This document shows positions 40,421 through 49,801 of a stretch of DNA of 64,000 nt, piece by piece. Each line of letters starts with the position of its first letter. Within the stretch, counting starts at the first letter, position 1. The stretch is from a virus. Made by a program: the position numbers and the translations under genes. The stretch covers positions 1 to 64,000 of IMG/VR virus record IMGVR_UViG_3300042876_000238; one strand, 5' to 3'. The notes below the pieces were generated by a model. The model searched no databases and was not told where the DNA came from. It worked only from the letters and a program-made list of their open reading frames with translations.

Positions 40421-43400
40421 GACAGCCCCACCCCGAAGCAAACCCACACGGTGCTGGTGACTTTGCGGCAGGTGATGACACCGTACTGGGCGACGGTGCG
40501 GGTTCCCGTCACACCGGTCGGCAGCCAGTACATCGTGTCCGAAGTGATCGCAACGGACACCGCGCTGGAGTCGATATTGCAGACAGAGAACGTGAATCCG
40601 ATCGGGAGTGCCACGGAAGCGTTCGCCGGGATTGTGTAGATATCCCCCGCGCCGTCGCCTACCAGATGGTCGATCGAGCGCCCATTGTCAGTAAGCTGGA
40701 TCGTGTAGTTGCCAGTCTGGTTATTCTGCGGGATACCAATGCGAAGGTTGTTATGCAGAACCTTCTTCATTTCAGCCGCAGAAGTGTCGTACGAGAGCAG
40801 GAAGTCAGCCTGCTCGTCAGGCAAAGTGTCCGCCGTAAAGCTGTCGACGGTGATCTGTTCGATGTCTCCGCTTCCAGCAGTGACTCGTCCGAGAAGCCTG
40901 TTCGTGTTGACGGCTTGCATCTTCGAGAAATTCACTGCGCGCGGATCTATCGTCCACACGCGACCGGCGTTCGATACAGTGATGTCGCCTTTGTCCCCGT
41001 CGCTGAGTCGTGGTATGGCTCCGGGGAAGAATCCACCCAGAGTGTCGTACGGCTCTACGCCTTCCGGAGTCGGGTAGGCGAACGGTCCAGAAAGATTGAA
41101 CGTCAACTCTACGTCGGGGCGGCTATCGCTCGTAGCCTCAGCAAACGCCCACATCGGTTCGAGGGCGTACTCGCCACCAGTACTGTAGTCGTTCAATAGC
41201 GCGATAGACTCATCGAGTACGCCGTTACGATATACACGTACGTAACCTTCGGCATAGTCAACTAAGAAGCCGACGATATCGTTGTCGAGTATGACTAGCG
41301 AGTCTGAGCCAGTAGAGCCGTTGTCGTTGAAAAGTGCATCGATATCAAAACTTGCGCGATAATATGAACCAGCCTCGAACAGGCACGATCCGCCACCTAA
41401 AGAAGCGACACCTATCTGGATGCCGGAATCGTCACCCGTAGTGCCGCTGACCGACACCTCGAAATACCTGCGTTGCAGATTGCCGTTGGCGTCTTTCGGC
41501 ATGATCGGGCGCGTCGCGCGGGCAACACCGTTATTGAACCTGTTACTTGCGCGGGGGCGATACCGCACGGTTAGTTTGTCGGGCGCAATACCGACGTCTC
41601 CGTCTGCCAAACTCGCTCCACCGATATCCAGCGTCGTAAACGGAAGTGTTGCCCTGCCGTTGATCTGGAGCCGCATATGGAGGGTGTTGCCGGGACTATC
41701 CTCAAAACCGTTGTAGTGCCAGCCAAAGCCATCCGCACGCCGCATATCGTTACCGCCGTAGACCGGCCCGACGGGCGTCCAGACAATTCCCGGCGTATGA
41801 AATCCTGCGCGGAACAGTACGTGTGATACGAGCAGTGGTGCAGTGGTGTCGCCGTTCGCCCAAGTCACTGCGCCGCCGCTGTCTGCTTCTGCCGCGTAGA
41901 TACGGAACTTATGAATGCCGTCAGCCTGCGCAGTGAAGTGAATGACTACCCAGCCTCCAGTATCAGCCGGAATGCCGCTCTCTCCCATCTTGACTGCGGT
42001 CAGCCGCCATACCGATCCGTGATCGGTGAGAGGGTCACGACGGTCAGATACAGACTCTTCCCATGAAGGCGTACCGGTGCTGCGGTACAGTCCGCCACGT
42101 TCGTTACTCGACGGATCGACATAAGTCACGCCGATGGGCTGCCTCGTAGAAGTCGTCCTGCCGCGTGTCAATACGGCGAACGTGTACTTCTGCCCGTTCA
42201 CGAGCAGGAAGCTTTGCTCTATGTAACGGTCAGTAACCGTCGAAGATGCCGCTCGTAGCTCCGTTGTCGCCGTCCCAGCGGGACGAGTAATGGTCAATCC
42301 ACTATTGACCCAAGCCGGTCCCTGACAGGATGAGTCGTCAGTCTCGCCGCCGACCCAGTTTTCGTCGCCGTTATAGTCGACGCCCACAGAAGCAAGGTGC
42401 CAGTAGTAGTCACCAATCTGTTTGGTGACGACCGCCGACGGACTTGGGTGGAGGCCGATCTCAGGTTCCGTCGTGATCGGCCAGCCAGTACCAGATGACT
42501 TATAGTGCCGCCGAACGCTCAGGATGTGCCCGGACTCAGCATCCAGCGGCATAGGGTGTGACCACATGACGTTGGAGTGCCGGTATAGGTCTCGTTCCCA
42601 ACTGCATGCACCAAACGGCGCTTCAGTGTTGTAGTTGCGATACAGGAACGCCGCGGAACAGACCGTACCGCTGGCCTTACCGCGAGACACAGTGAACGTG
42701 GTGGAGAGATCCGCTTCCTGCAGCACTTTGTAGATGATCATCTCGGCTGCGCCGGGGGAGACTGTCGTGTTCTCCTTCTCCAGATAGATCATTTCCCAGC
42801 TAGAAGGCTTAATCATGAAGCGTTCGCTGCTATATACAATTCCGCTGAACGAACTCATGACACTGACCCAGACACACAGATCTCCTGCCTGTGCGCCTGT
42901 CAAGTTGATGGACGGCGTAAGCGTCGTCTCCGTGCCGCAACCGAGGTCTGCGACATCGATAAGCGTGGGCGGTCCTACGTCAGCCCCATCGCCAGTACTC
43001 AGGTCGATCTCGTTGTCAGTCTGATTGATCGTGATGGAACTGTCGTTGCTGGTGATCGAGCGAAAGCGATGAACGCGCGGATTAGCGCCAGTGATTGTGT
43101 CGCGATATACGTCAGCACCAGCACCTAGATTGGAGCCTATGTAGTCGGCTCCATTGAAGTTGTTAACTGTGTTCGACTCACCCGCCTGAAAGCCGCCAAG
43201 CACATCCTCCAACTCGTAGAGTCGGACGAAGCTGTCGAGCGCGGCTTTGGAGTTACGACGTTCGTGCGTCTCGATCGCCTCGCGCATTGCACGGAGCGCG
43301 TTCGTGTGCGAAGTGATTGAGTCGTCGATCGTCGGGATGGCAGGGTACTGCCGGTTCCCGTCGAAGCTGATGCCACGGTTGCGAAGACGACGGATGACTT

Positions 43401-43431
43401 CCTTGACGTCCCGGATGAGCTTGTTCGCCAT
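40417..43431 (-). CDS. Large tail fibre/appendage protein with SPRY-like domain (1004 aa)
   Basis: ATG at 43431 in a TGATG junction with GGAGAGG upstream. Helical N-terminal 60 residues (virion attachment), then beta-rich modules. A SPRY/concanavalin-like domain lies at about 655-785 (YFEVSVSG, GIQIGVAS, DIVGFLVDYAEGYVRVYRNG), and the C-terminal part has the shaft motif DGDKGDITVSNAGRVW, then LLGRVTAGSGDIEQIT, common in tail fibres. Probably the main receptor-binding structure. Confidence 0.75.
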   Translation of the reverse strand: MANKLIRDVKEVIRRLRNRGISFDGNRQYPAIPTIDDSITSHTNALRAMREAIETHERRNSKAALDSFVRLYELEDVLGGFQAGESNTVNNFNGADYIGSNLGAGADVYRDTITGANPRVHRFRSITSNDSSITINQTDNEIDLSTGDGADVGPPTLIDVADLGCGTETTLTPSINLTGAQAGDLCVWVSVMSSFSGIVYSSERFMIKPSSWEMIYLEKENTTVSPGAAEMIIYKVLQEADLSTTFTVSRGKASGTVCSAAFLYRNYNTEAPFGACSWERDLYRHSNVMWSHPMPLDAESGHILSVRRHYKSSGTGWPITTEPEIGLHPSPSAVVTKQIGDYYWHLASVGVDYNGDENWVGGETDDSSCQGPAWVNSGLTITRPAGTATTELRAASSTVTDRYIEQSFLLVNGQKYTFAVLTRGRTTSTRQPIGVTYVDPSSNERGGLYRSTGTPSWEESVSDRRDPLTDHGSVWRLTAVKMGESGIPADTGGWVVIHFTAQADGIHKFRIYAAEADSGGAVTWANGDTTAPLLVSHVLFRAGFHTPGIVWTPVGPVYGGNDMRRADGFGWHYNGFEDSPGNTLHMRLQINGRATLPFTTLDIGGASLADGDVGIAPDKLTVRYRPRASNRFNNGVARATRPIMPKDANGNLQRRYFEVSVSGTTGDDSGIQIGVASLGGGSCLFEAGSYYRASFDIDALFNDNGSTGSDSLVILDNDIVGFLVDYAEGYVRVYRNGVLDESIALLNDYSTGGEYALEPMWAFAEATSDSRPDVELTFNLSGPFAYPTPEGVEPYDTLGGFFPGAIPRLSDGDKGDITVSNAGRVWTIDPRAVNFSKMQAVNTNRLLGRVTAGSGDIEQITVDSFTADTLPDEQADFLLSYDTSAAEMKKVLHNNLRIGIPQNNQTGNYTIQLTDNGRSIDHLVGDGAGDIYTIPANASVALPIGFTFSVCNIDSSAVSVAITSDTMYWLPTGVTGTRTVAQYGVITCRKVTSTVWVCFGVGLS

Positions 43432-45293
43432 CAGACCCTCTCCAACTCCTTGCCCGTCTCCGCAATCTGTACGGAGTAGACGTTGGAGTTGCTGGCAAGC
43501 TCGAACTGCCAGATGTCGCGCTTGAACCCGGTCGGCAGGCGCATGATGTCTTCGCCGGTGATCGCGTTGTCGTACACCAGTTGCCCGCCAGCCCACGCCC
43601 TGAAGCGCGTAACCGCAGGCTGCGAAGAGAGCGGCGGCGACAGGTTATAGAGTTCACTTCCGCCGAGCGGACCGCGGTTCTGCGTCTCCGTCCATGAGAA
43701 GTACATGTCGCTGACGTTCTTCTTCATCGCACGGTTCAGCGGGCGCATGTTCAGCGTGTTGAGCGGTTGCTGGATGCGCGCGTCATTGAACGTCTGGTAG
43801 TACGCCGAGTTCGTCTGGTCCGGGACGTACGCCTGCGCCTGAGTGATGAATTTGATCTTCACCGCACCGAAATTGACCGGCTTCGGCAGGTGGAACTCCT
43901 TCGAGCGCCATTGCCAGAACAGCCGCTCTTCGGTGTTGGGGTCCCACTCGAACACGCGTCCCGCGCGGAGGATGTAGACGTTACCGGTGTACTTGTCCGT
44001 CGTCACCGAAGTGACTTGGTCGAAGAAGTCCAGTTCGATGAGCTTGGTTTTCGGCTCCGTCGGGTTGAACACGAATCCGAAGTTCGGCGCGTTGAACGCG
44101 ATGTACTGGAGTCCGAGCGGTGCAGCGAAGATGTTGCGTGGGGAATAGTCTTCCCACTCCTCCTTCGTCAGTACGTCCGTCGTAATGACGTTGACGCCAC
44201 CAGCGTTCACCATCACGAGGCCGTTGAGCGACGGGTAGTACGCGCCAGCAACTGTAGCGACCATGCCGCGCCGGGACAGGCAGGGCTCGACTGCATCCAT
44301 CTTCTGCATCGTGAAGGACTGCGGCGTGACGCCCTGCCCGAGGTACGGCTGCGACTTCGTACCGATGACGAGCGCGGTCCCCCACACGACCATGCCGACA
44401 ACCTCGAACTCGGTCGAGATCTGGTACTCGGTCGGCCAAGCGTGCGGGCGATACGGTTCGGAGAAGCAGATCGTCTTGCCCTTCCACCCTACGAGGTAGC
44501 CGTTCGGCATCATCACCCAACCGTCGAGGTCGTTGGGTGGCGGCTGCCAGTACACGCTTTCGAGGATGTTGTTGAGCGATACAACGTCGTCGGCGATATT
44601 GTCGACGAACGTCGTCGTGACCATGTCATTGATCTCGCCGACATAGAAGTACGACGTAGACGCGTTGCCCGTGACGGTGCGATAGATACGCCGCTTGACG
44701 ACGTTACGGTTCGCAGCGTCCTCGACGCTCGTCGAGATGTTCGACAGGTTGATCGTCTCGTCGGACGGTGCGGTGACGAGCGTCGGAGTGGAAGGGGGGC
44801 CCTCCTCTCCATAGGCGGTCACGAACGTATAGACGTAAGCCTTGGTGACTTCCGTCGCCACGCCGCCGCCTGCGGGCGTACACGTGAGCGCGTTCGGAGG
44901 CTGCGGCACGCCGAGGTAGTACGGATCGAGCCCAGCGAGAATCCTGTCACGCGTGTTGTACAGGGGCCTCGCGTATGTCGCGCCGGTCCAGTAGTACCGG
45001 TCGAACGAATCGTTCAGGACGGGAGAACGGATGACGTCGGTCGTCGGATCGGCAAAGGTCTGCCAGAACTCGTGAACGTCTCCGTACGCGTCGATCCACT
45101 CCCAGCGGTACGCGCGCTTGACTTCGTACGCGAGGAGGGAGAAGTCCTGCAGCAGTCGCGGAACACGAAGTCCGCGAATCTCGCCGCTCAGGAGCTTGAC
45201 GTTGCGGGCGACCGTCGCGGCTGGATTTGGCAGAAGCCGCTTCGATTGCCGCGGGATCAGTCCGCCGAAATCTTCCAGCCGGATTGCGGTCAT
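43431..45293 (-). CDS. Tail tubular/nozzle-like protein (620 aa)
   Basis: ATG at 45293, just after the previous stop; the longer upstream reading is Arg/Thr-rich and implausible. Beta-rich with VTKAYVYTFVTAYGEEGPPS, VKRRIYRTVTG, WVMMPNGYLVGW and VVWGTALVIGT segments, the usual look of T7 gp12-like nozzle proteins in podoviruses. Position between fibre and adaptor genes supports this. Confidence 0.7.
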   Translation of the reverse strand: MTAIRLEDFGGLIPRQSKRLLPNPAATVARNVKLLSGEIRGLRVPRLLQDFSLLAYEVKRAYRWEWIDAYGDVHEFWQTFADPTTDVIRSPVLNDSFDRYYWTGATYARPLYNTRDRILAGLDPYYLGVPQPPNALTCTPAGGGVATEVTKAYVYTFVTAYGEEGPPSTPTLVTAPSDETINLSNISTSVEDAANRNVVKRRIYRTVTGNASTSYFYVGEINDMVTTTFVDNIADDVVSLNNILESVYWQPPPNDLDGWVMMPNGYLVGWKGKTICFSEPYRPHAWPTEYQISTEFEVVGMVVWGTALVIGTKSQPYLGQGVTPQSFTMQKMDAVEPCLSRRGMVATVAGAYYPSLNGLVMVNAGGVNVITTDVLTKEEWEDYSPRNIFAAPLGLQYIAFNAPNFGFVFNPTEPKTKLIELDFFDQVTSVTTDKYTGNVYILRAGRVFEWDPNTEERLFWQWRSKEFHLPKPVNFGAVKIKFITQAQAYVPDQTNSAYYQTFNDARIQQPLNTLNMRPLNRAMKKNVSDMYFSWTETQNRGPLGGSELYNLSPPLSSQPAVTRFRAWAGGQLVYDNAITGEDIMRLPTGFKRDIWQFELASNSNVYSVQIAETGKELERV

Positions 45294-45297
45294 TGGA

Positions 45298-46188
45298 TCA
45301 TCCCGTGTACATGATGTAGCACAGCGCGTAGTACGGCGGCAGCGTATCGACGGTCGCGGTGTGCGTGTGAGCGCCGTCCGAGGAGATCGTGTGGGTGTGC
45401 GCGTTGCCACTGCCAGCAGACGTCGTCGCCACCTGCCCGTCGAGGTTGGGGCTACCCTGTTCGGTAATGAAGTCTATGTCCGCTCCAGAAGAGCTTGCGT
45501 TCGACCCACGATAGCCGACGTTATGCGTATGCGCTGGCATCTGGTCGACCGTCAGAGACGTCCCGCCAGTTGCACCGGAGTGCGTGTGTGCGCCTTCTGA
45601 CGAAGTCGTGATCGCGTCGGTAGCTGCGCCGCCAGTGGCGGCCGGGGCATATGCGCCACCTGCGCCGACGATGAACCGGCCGCGAAGATCCGGCGTACCG
45701 TTAGTGCCGTCGCACAGGGACCAGCCAGTCGGGATCGAGACGACCGAGCCGCTCCACAGCATGATCATGCCGTTGATGTAGACGCTGTCGGTCGGAATCG
45801 AGACGTTCGATCCGAGCGCGCCTGAGTCAATCGTGTAGCCGCCAAGGTTCAGGTTGCCGCCGAGCGTGTCGCCTGAACGCTGCAGGAAGCGCTCCATCGT
45901 CCCCTTCGTGTCGCGAAGCTCGCAACGGGTAACGGTATTCGTGAACGCCTGCGCCAGCGTGCCCTCCTGCGCTCGCTGCACGGTGAGCAAGTCACCTGAA
46001 CGCGCCGTGCACTTCATCACCTCGATGTTGGCGGTATTGTCTTCGAGCGTCAGCATGAACCAGTCACCACCGGTGGGCGAAGGGAACAGCGCACCGTAAC
46101 CCGCCTGAACCTGTACGGTCAGGTCGGAATCGATGATGCTCACCGCAAGCGTAGCGCTGGCACCGTTAGAGAAGAGTTGCTTCGCCAC
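45298..46188 (-). CDS. Tail collar-domain fibre protein (296 aa)
   Basis: GTG at 46188 with TAGGAGTAGG upstream. The N-terminal half resembles a virion-binding fibre start (QAGYGALFPSPTGGDWF). Residues about 140-175 (GMIMLWSG, IPTGWSLCDG, TPDLRGRFIVGAG) are a phage tail collar domain. A His-rich C-terminus with repeated HTH/AHTHT likely coordinates metal ions in a trimeric fibre. Confidence 0.8.
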   Translation of the reverse strand: MAKQLFSNGASATLAVSIIDSDLTVQVQAGYGALFPSPTGGDWFMLTLEDNTANIEVMKCTARSGDLLTVQRAQEGTLAQAFTNTVTRCELRDTKGTMERFLQRSGDTLGGNLNLGGYTIDSGALGSNVSIPTDSVYINGMIMLWSGSVVSIPTGWSLCDGTNGTPDLRGRFIVGAGGAYAPAATGGAATDAITTSSEGAHTHSGATGGTSLTVDQMPAHTHNVGYRGSNASSSGADIDFITEQGSPNLDGQVATTSAGSGNAHTHTISSDGAHTHTATVDTLPPYYALCYIMYTG

Positions 46189-46197
46189 GACCTACTC

Positions 46198-46824
46198 CTA
46201 CTTGCCGAAACGCGGGAACGACCAGTTCTGCGCGTTGTTGTGACCCTGCTTGGCGTCACCCGACGCCTGCTGGATCGATGTGCGGAAGCGGCGCAGGTGA
46301 TACTCCGCGCCAGTGAGGTTCGAGTACGCCTTTGCCGGATGTGCGTAGAGCCTGCCGAGCGTACCGTCGAGCAACGCATCGTAGTACCGCTGGAACACCC
46401 AGTCAGGAAGCACCGTCGCGGTGATCGTCGGCACCAGCGAGATATGGAACCGAAGACCATCCGCCTGATCCTGATTCGGTGTGGGCCATACCGATACCGC
46501 GCCGGGCTCAGGCGAGAACCATGCCCACGGACTGATACCTGTCGTATCCGTACCGGGCGGACGGCCAGCCAGCTTGTTGAGGGGACGACCGTTGAACTCG
46601 ACAGCGTCGACCGCCAGCAGTTCGGAGTTCGTCGGGTCGGTGGGGACGGGCGTGTACTCCGCCTGATCCGCGACCACCGCGACCGGCGGCAGGGTCTCGC
46701 GCCATGCACGGCTCTGCGAGAAGAACTCACGTGCCGCAAGGCGGAACTCGCGCGTCGCCACCGTTCGCGAGACGCCCGGCGTACGCGGCAGCAGATCCTT
46801 CAGCCAGACATTGATGTCGGTCAT
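46198..46824 (-). CDS. Head-tail or tail-tube adaptor protein (208 aa)
   Basis: Joined to the upstream gene by ATGA. REFRLAAREFFSQSRAW, then ALLDGTLGRLYAHPAKAYSN, is the pattern of podoviral adaptor/T7 gp11-like proteins. Located between nozzle/fibre genes and the capsid gene, as expected. Confidence 0.65.
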   Translation of the reverse strand: MTDINVWLKDLLPRTPGVSRTVATREFRLAAREFFSQSRAWRETLPPVAVVADQAEYTPVPTDPTNSELLAVDAVEFNGRPLNKLAGRPPGTDTTGISPWAWFSPEPGAVSVWPTPNQDQADGLRFHISLVPTITATVLPDWVFQRYYDALLDGTLGRLYAHPAKAYSNLTGAEYHLRRFRTSIQQASGDAKQGHNNAQNWSFPRFGK

Positions 46825-47174
46825 ATGCCCACCAACTCAGTCTTGAAGTTCGCGAGCAGCGCCGCCGCCCTGCCGTCGTTCGTGAACTCGTCGTCCACGA
46901 TCTCAGCCCACGCCACGATGAACGAGACGAGCGGCGAGTAGAACTGCATCGGCAACGGGAAGGTTGTATCGATCGCGGCGAGCGTCACCTCCGGGATGAC
47001 GATGTCGCCGTTCGAGAAAGTGTCCCAGAACGCGTCCGGGCGGATGCGACCCATCGATTGCAGGCCGCGGTTGAGCTTGTTGACGAGAAGGTCGTCGCTG
47101 TAGCGATACGGTTCGAGCGTATCCTGCAGAATCTCTCGGGCCTCCGTCAGAAGCGTGGCGTAAGTTTTCGCCAT
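46821..47174 (-). CDS. Head-tail adaptor-like protein (117 aa)
   Basis: ATG at 47174 with AAGGAGAGGG upstream. AREILQDTLEPYRYSDDLLVNKLNRGL at the N-terminus (helical) is typical of small connector proteins that bind the portal. First gene after the terminator that follows the capsid gene. Confidence 0.65.
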   Translation of the reverse strand: MAKTYATLLTEAREILQDTLEPYRYSDDLLVNKLNRGLQSMGRIRPDAFWDTFSNGDIVIPEVTLAAIDTTFPLPMQFYSPLVSFIVAWAEIVDDEFTNDGRAAALLANFKTELVGI

Positions 47175-47186
47175 CACCCTCTCCTT

Positions 47187-47219
47187 GAAAAATCCCCCGG
47201 AGGGCTACCTCCGGGGGAT
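47187..47219 (-). terminator. Rho-independent terminator after the capsid gene
   Basis: Read leftward, a perfect 12-bp stem (47192-47203 with 47208-47219, 4-base loop) followed by TTTTTC. Placing a terminator right after the capsid gene keeps capsid mRNA in excess over the genes downstream. Confidence 0.9.
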
Positions 47220-47244
47220 CGGTCTGCCCGACCGTCAGGGAAGG

Positions 47245-48234
47245 TTAGCCCTTCTCGACGAACGCGCGTCCCATCGCGACGCCGTTCACCACCCGGAAGC
47301 CGTAGACCTGAAGGCCACGGAGCAGGTTGCTGAACGAGCGCTCGCTGCGCAGGGTCTCCATCTTCGTGAACTGCGACGCGAACGTGAGCGCCGCCGTCGT
47401 GCCGAAGAAGACCGCCTTCTCTTCCGTGTAGCCGCCGCCCGACGCCGGGAGGAGGTTCGACAGGTAGAGCGTGAAGCGGTCGATCATGCCGAGACGACCG
47501 TTGCGCAGGATCGAGGTGCCGTCACCCGCGAGCGAGGCGTCGCGGAGATCCGACTTCTTGATCATCGACGCCATCCACGCCGGGATGATCATCCAGCGGC
47601 CCGACTCCGGGATGTTCTGCTCGTCGAGAACCTGACCGGCATCGACGATGAAGTCGATGACGGACTTGTCGTTCGAGTTGCTGGAACCGTCGCCGGTACC
47701 CGCGGAAGCCTTCTGCACGAAGCAGGGTGCGCCCGGCGTACCGAGGCGGATGTCCTGCGAAATGCGTCCGGCCGTGTTGCCACGGTTGAAGGCGCTGATG
47801 TCGGTCGTGGTGCCGAGCGAGGTCAGGACCGCGGTGTCGATCGCGATCTTGAACTGCTCCGACGCCTCTTCCGCCCAGACAGACATCTGGTCGATGTCCG
47901 ACTGCACGGCCATGACGTCGTCGAGGGCGACGTTGAAGTACTTGCCCTTGTCGATCTGCAGTTCGATGACATCCGAACCCGGACGCTCGACCAGCAGGTC
48001 TTGGTTGACTTCGTAGTCGCGGATCGTGATCGACGGGCGCGTGCGGATGATGACCTTGTCGCCCTGATTCTTGATCTCACCTTCGTAGTCGGTGTTCGAG
48101 ATCGCGGCGAGCACGGTGGCATCGTAGAACTTCTCCAGCAACTTCCCGGACCAGATCTCCGGGATGAACGTGCCAGAGTAGGCCGGGGTCGGGTTACTAC
48201 CCGTCCACGGCGAACCTGAAATTGGATACGGCAT
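47245..48234 (-). CDS. Major capsid protein (329 aa)
   Basis: ATG with AGGAG upstream. The sequence has features of an HK97-like coat protein: N-terminal arm with FIPEIWSGKLLEKFY, long strands (GDKVIIRTRPSITIRDYE), the spine helix QSDIDQMSVWAEEASEQFKIAID, and a C-terminal A-domain-like portion (SERSFSNLLRGLQVYGF). Follows the scaffold gene and precedes a strong terminator. Confidence 0.85.
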   Translation of the reverse strand: MPYPISGSPWTGSNPTPAYSGTFIPEIWSGKLLEKFYDATVLAAISNTDYEGEIKNQGDKVIIRTRPSITIRDYEVNQDLLVERPGSDVIELQIDKGKYFNVALDDVMAVQSDIDQMSVWAEEASEQFKIAIDTAVLTSLGTTTDISAFNRGNTAGRISQDIRLGTPGAPCFVQKASAGTGDGSSNSNDKSVIDFIVDAGQVLDEQNIPESGRWMIIPAWMASMIKKSDLRDASLAGDGTSILRNGRLGMIDRFTLYLSNLLPASGGGYTEEKAVFFGTTAALTFASQFTKMETLRSERSFSNLLRGLQVYGFRVVNGVAMGRAFVEKG

Positions 48235-48259
48235 GGTGGATTACTCCTGAAGGAACTGA

Positions 48260-49324
48260 CTAACGAATGCGTCCCTCGCGCTGCGCCGCGAAGATATCCG
48301 CCTCGATCGCAGCAGCCTTCTGCGGGTTGCCCCGGTAAAGACCCTGCTGCTTCTCGTGGTAGAACTTCCCGATCTCAGCGCGAGACCAGATCCGCTTGTT
48401 GCTAGCTCCATCCTGAGCGCCAGCCGCCCCGGCTTTCGGTGCACCGGGGACCACCATGTCTTCGAGCCGGGGCTGCGGTAGTGCGCCGTTGGGCGCAGCC
48501 GAGTTGGCTGAAGCAGGCGGCGTTACAGCCGCGTGTTCGTTCAGATAGCCCTTGAAGAACGCAACGACGCGCGGTCCGTCGTACGCCTTGTATGCCTCGT
48601 TCAGCATCTCGCCCCGTGTGCGACCGGAGAAGGGATCGGTCTGGTCGAGCCAGCCGAGGAACCCTTCGTCAGTGTCCAACTGCTGCCAGTTGGGCACGTG
48701 CTCCGATAGCAAGCGGTGCACTGACGCCTCATCCTGCTTCACGATCCGCCGCGCGACCGAGGTCGCCTGATTGGCGACGCTCTCGACCTTTTGCGCGACG
48801 GGCTGCACGCGCTGCTCAATGCGCCGATCCAGTTCCGGCAGGACAGCTTCCTGCGCGGCCCGGCGGACGACGTCGAGCAGATCGGCACCGTACTCACGGA
48901 CTTCTTCGTCTTTGACGAGCTTCATCGGCTGAGGCGCAGCCGACGAACCAGAAGCAGGACGTTGTGCCTGCCCGCCAAGCGATGCCAGAAGTGCGTTCGT
49001 CGCAGTCACCTGCTCCTGCAACGCACGATTGGCCCCCATGAGTTCACGAATCTGAGCCTGCAGCCGCGGGATCTCCGCGTTGTACTTGCCCTGAAGGACG
49101 CGGTACTGCTGCTCGAAGTTCGGCGCTGGCTGCTGCGTCTGCTGCGTCTGCTGCGTCTGCTGCGTCTGCTGCGTCTGCTGCGTCTGCTGCGTCTGCTGCT
49201 GAACTTCACCCGTCGCAGGAGGTTGCGGCGCGTCCCCTGCGGGCTGCTGCGGGTTGTTGATCTGGTCGATTAGCTGGTTGGCGAGTTCGACCTGTTTCTT
49301 GACTTGTGCTGGGAGAGCACTCAT
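48260..49324 (-). CDS. Capsid scaffolding protein with (Thr-Gln-Gln)n repeat (354 aa)
   Basis: Directly upstream of the capsid gene. Helical, acidic/Gln-rich, with a coiled coil (about 70-115) and a basic C-terminus (capsid-binding in scaffolds). Residues about 43-66 are a run of Thr-Gln-Gln repeats encoded by a near-perfect 9-bp DNA repeat. ATG with GGAG upstream. A separate protease domain is not visible. Confidence 0.75.
   Translation of the reverse strand: MSALPAQVKKQVELANQLIDQINNPQQPAGDAPQPPATGEVQQQTQQTQQTQQTQQTQQTQQTQQPAPNFEQQYRVLQGKYNAEIPRLQAQIRELMGANRALQEQVTATNALLASLGGQAQRPASGSSAAPQPMKLVKDEEVREYGADLLDVVRRAAQEAVLPELDRRIEQRVQPVAQKVESVANQATSVARRIVKQDEASVHRLLSEHVPNWQQLDTDEGFLGWLDQTDPFSGRTRGEMLNEAYKAYDGPRVVAFFKGYLNEHAAVTPPASANSAAPNGALPQPRLEDMVVPGAPKAGAAGAQDGASNKRIWSRAEIGKFYHEKQQGLYRGNPQKAAAIEADIFAAQREGRIR
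49130..49203. repeat. 9-bp tandem repeat (CTGCTGCGT)n
   Basis: About eight nearly perfect 9-bp units in the scaffold gene, encoding Thr-Gln-Gln repeats on the minus strand. Copy number is likely to vary by slippage in threes of codons without breaking the frame. Confidence 0.8.
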
Positions 49325-49336
49325 GAGTCTTCTCCG

Positions 49337-49570
49337 TTACCGCTGTTGCTTGAATTTTTCGAGCGCGGCCGGAGCTTCGATGAACGTCTTGTAGACTTCG
49401 CGCAGCTTCAGTGCGGCTCCCTGTGCGCGATAGCACTGGGTACCTTCTGAAGCGAGTGCGCGGTCGGTCTCAGTGTTCACTTCATCCACGATCGCGTTCA
49501 TGAAAACCTGAAAGTCGGAGCTACTCCGCAAGCTGGCAAGTGCCGAGGCGAGTTGCGGAGTGAGCTTCAT
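49337..49570 (-). CDS. Small phage protein, function unknown (77 aa)
   Basis: ATG in a TGATG junction with the next upstream gene. Helical; no recognised motif. Lies between scaffold and a small repeat protein, so probably virion-related. Confidence 0.55.
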   Translation of the reverse strand: MKLTPQLASALASLRSSSDFQVFMNAIVDEVNTETDRALASEGTQCYRAQGAALKLREVYKTFIEAPAALEKFKQQR

Positions 49571-49776
49571 CAGCGACGGTTGCCGCGACCGCCGTGACCG
49601 CTGGAAACGCCACTGGTGCGATCCGGCGGAAGGTCACGGTTGCCCTTCGTGTGGCCGATGAACTTGCTCGACGGACCCTTCGAGTGGCCCTCACCCGAAC
49701 CGCCACCGCCCTGCGAGCGGTTGTTGTTCAGGTCACGGTTGCCCTTCGTGTGACCGAGAAACTTACTACCCTTCAT
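49570..49776 (-). CDS. Small Gly-rich protein with duplicated GHTKGNRDL motif (68 aa)
   Basis: ATG at 49776 (GGGAG upstream) is preferred to a longer reading. Contains GSKFLGHTKGNRDL and SSKFIGHTKGNRDL, separated by a Gly/Ser-rich linker; basic and disordered in look. May be a short virion-binding or cement peptide in tandem; function unknown. Confidence 0.55.
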   Translation of the reverse strand: MKGSKFLGHTKGNRDLNNNRSQGGGGSGEGHSKGPSSKFIGHTKGNRDLPPDRTSGVSSGHGGRGNRR

Positions 49777-49801
49777 GTTTGCAAATCTCCCTGAACACGT
49801 G

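Noticed and set aside
40495-40512. CACACCGGTCGGC as another palindrome copy
   Set aside because: Only the left half matches; no inverted symmetry.
49130-49203. Short direct repeats as a CRISPR array
   Set aside because: 9-bp units without spacers, in frame inside the scaffold gene.
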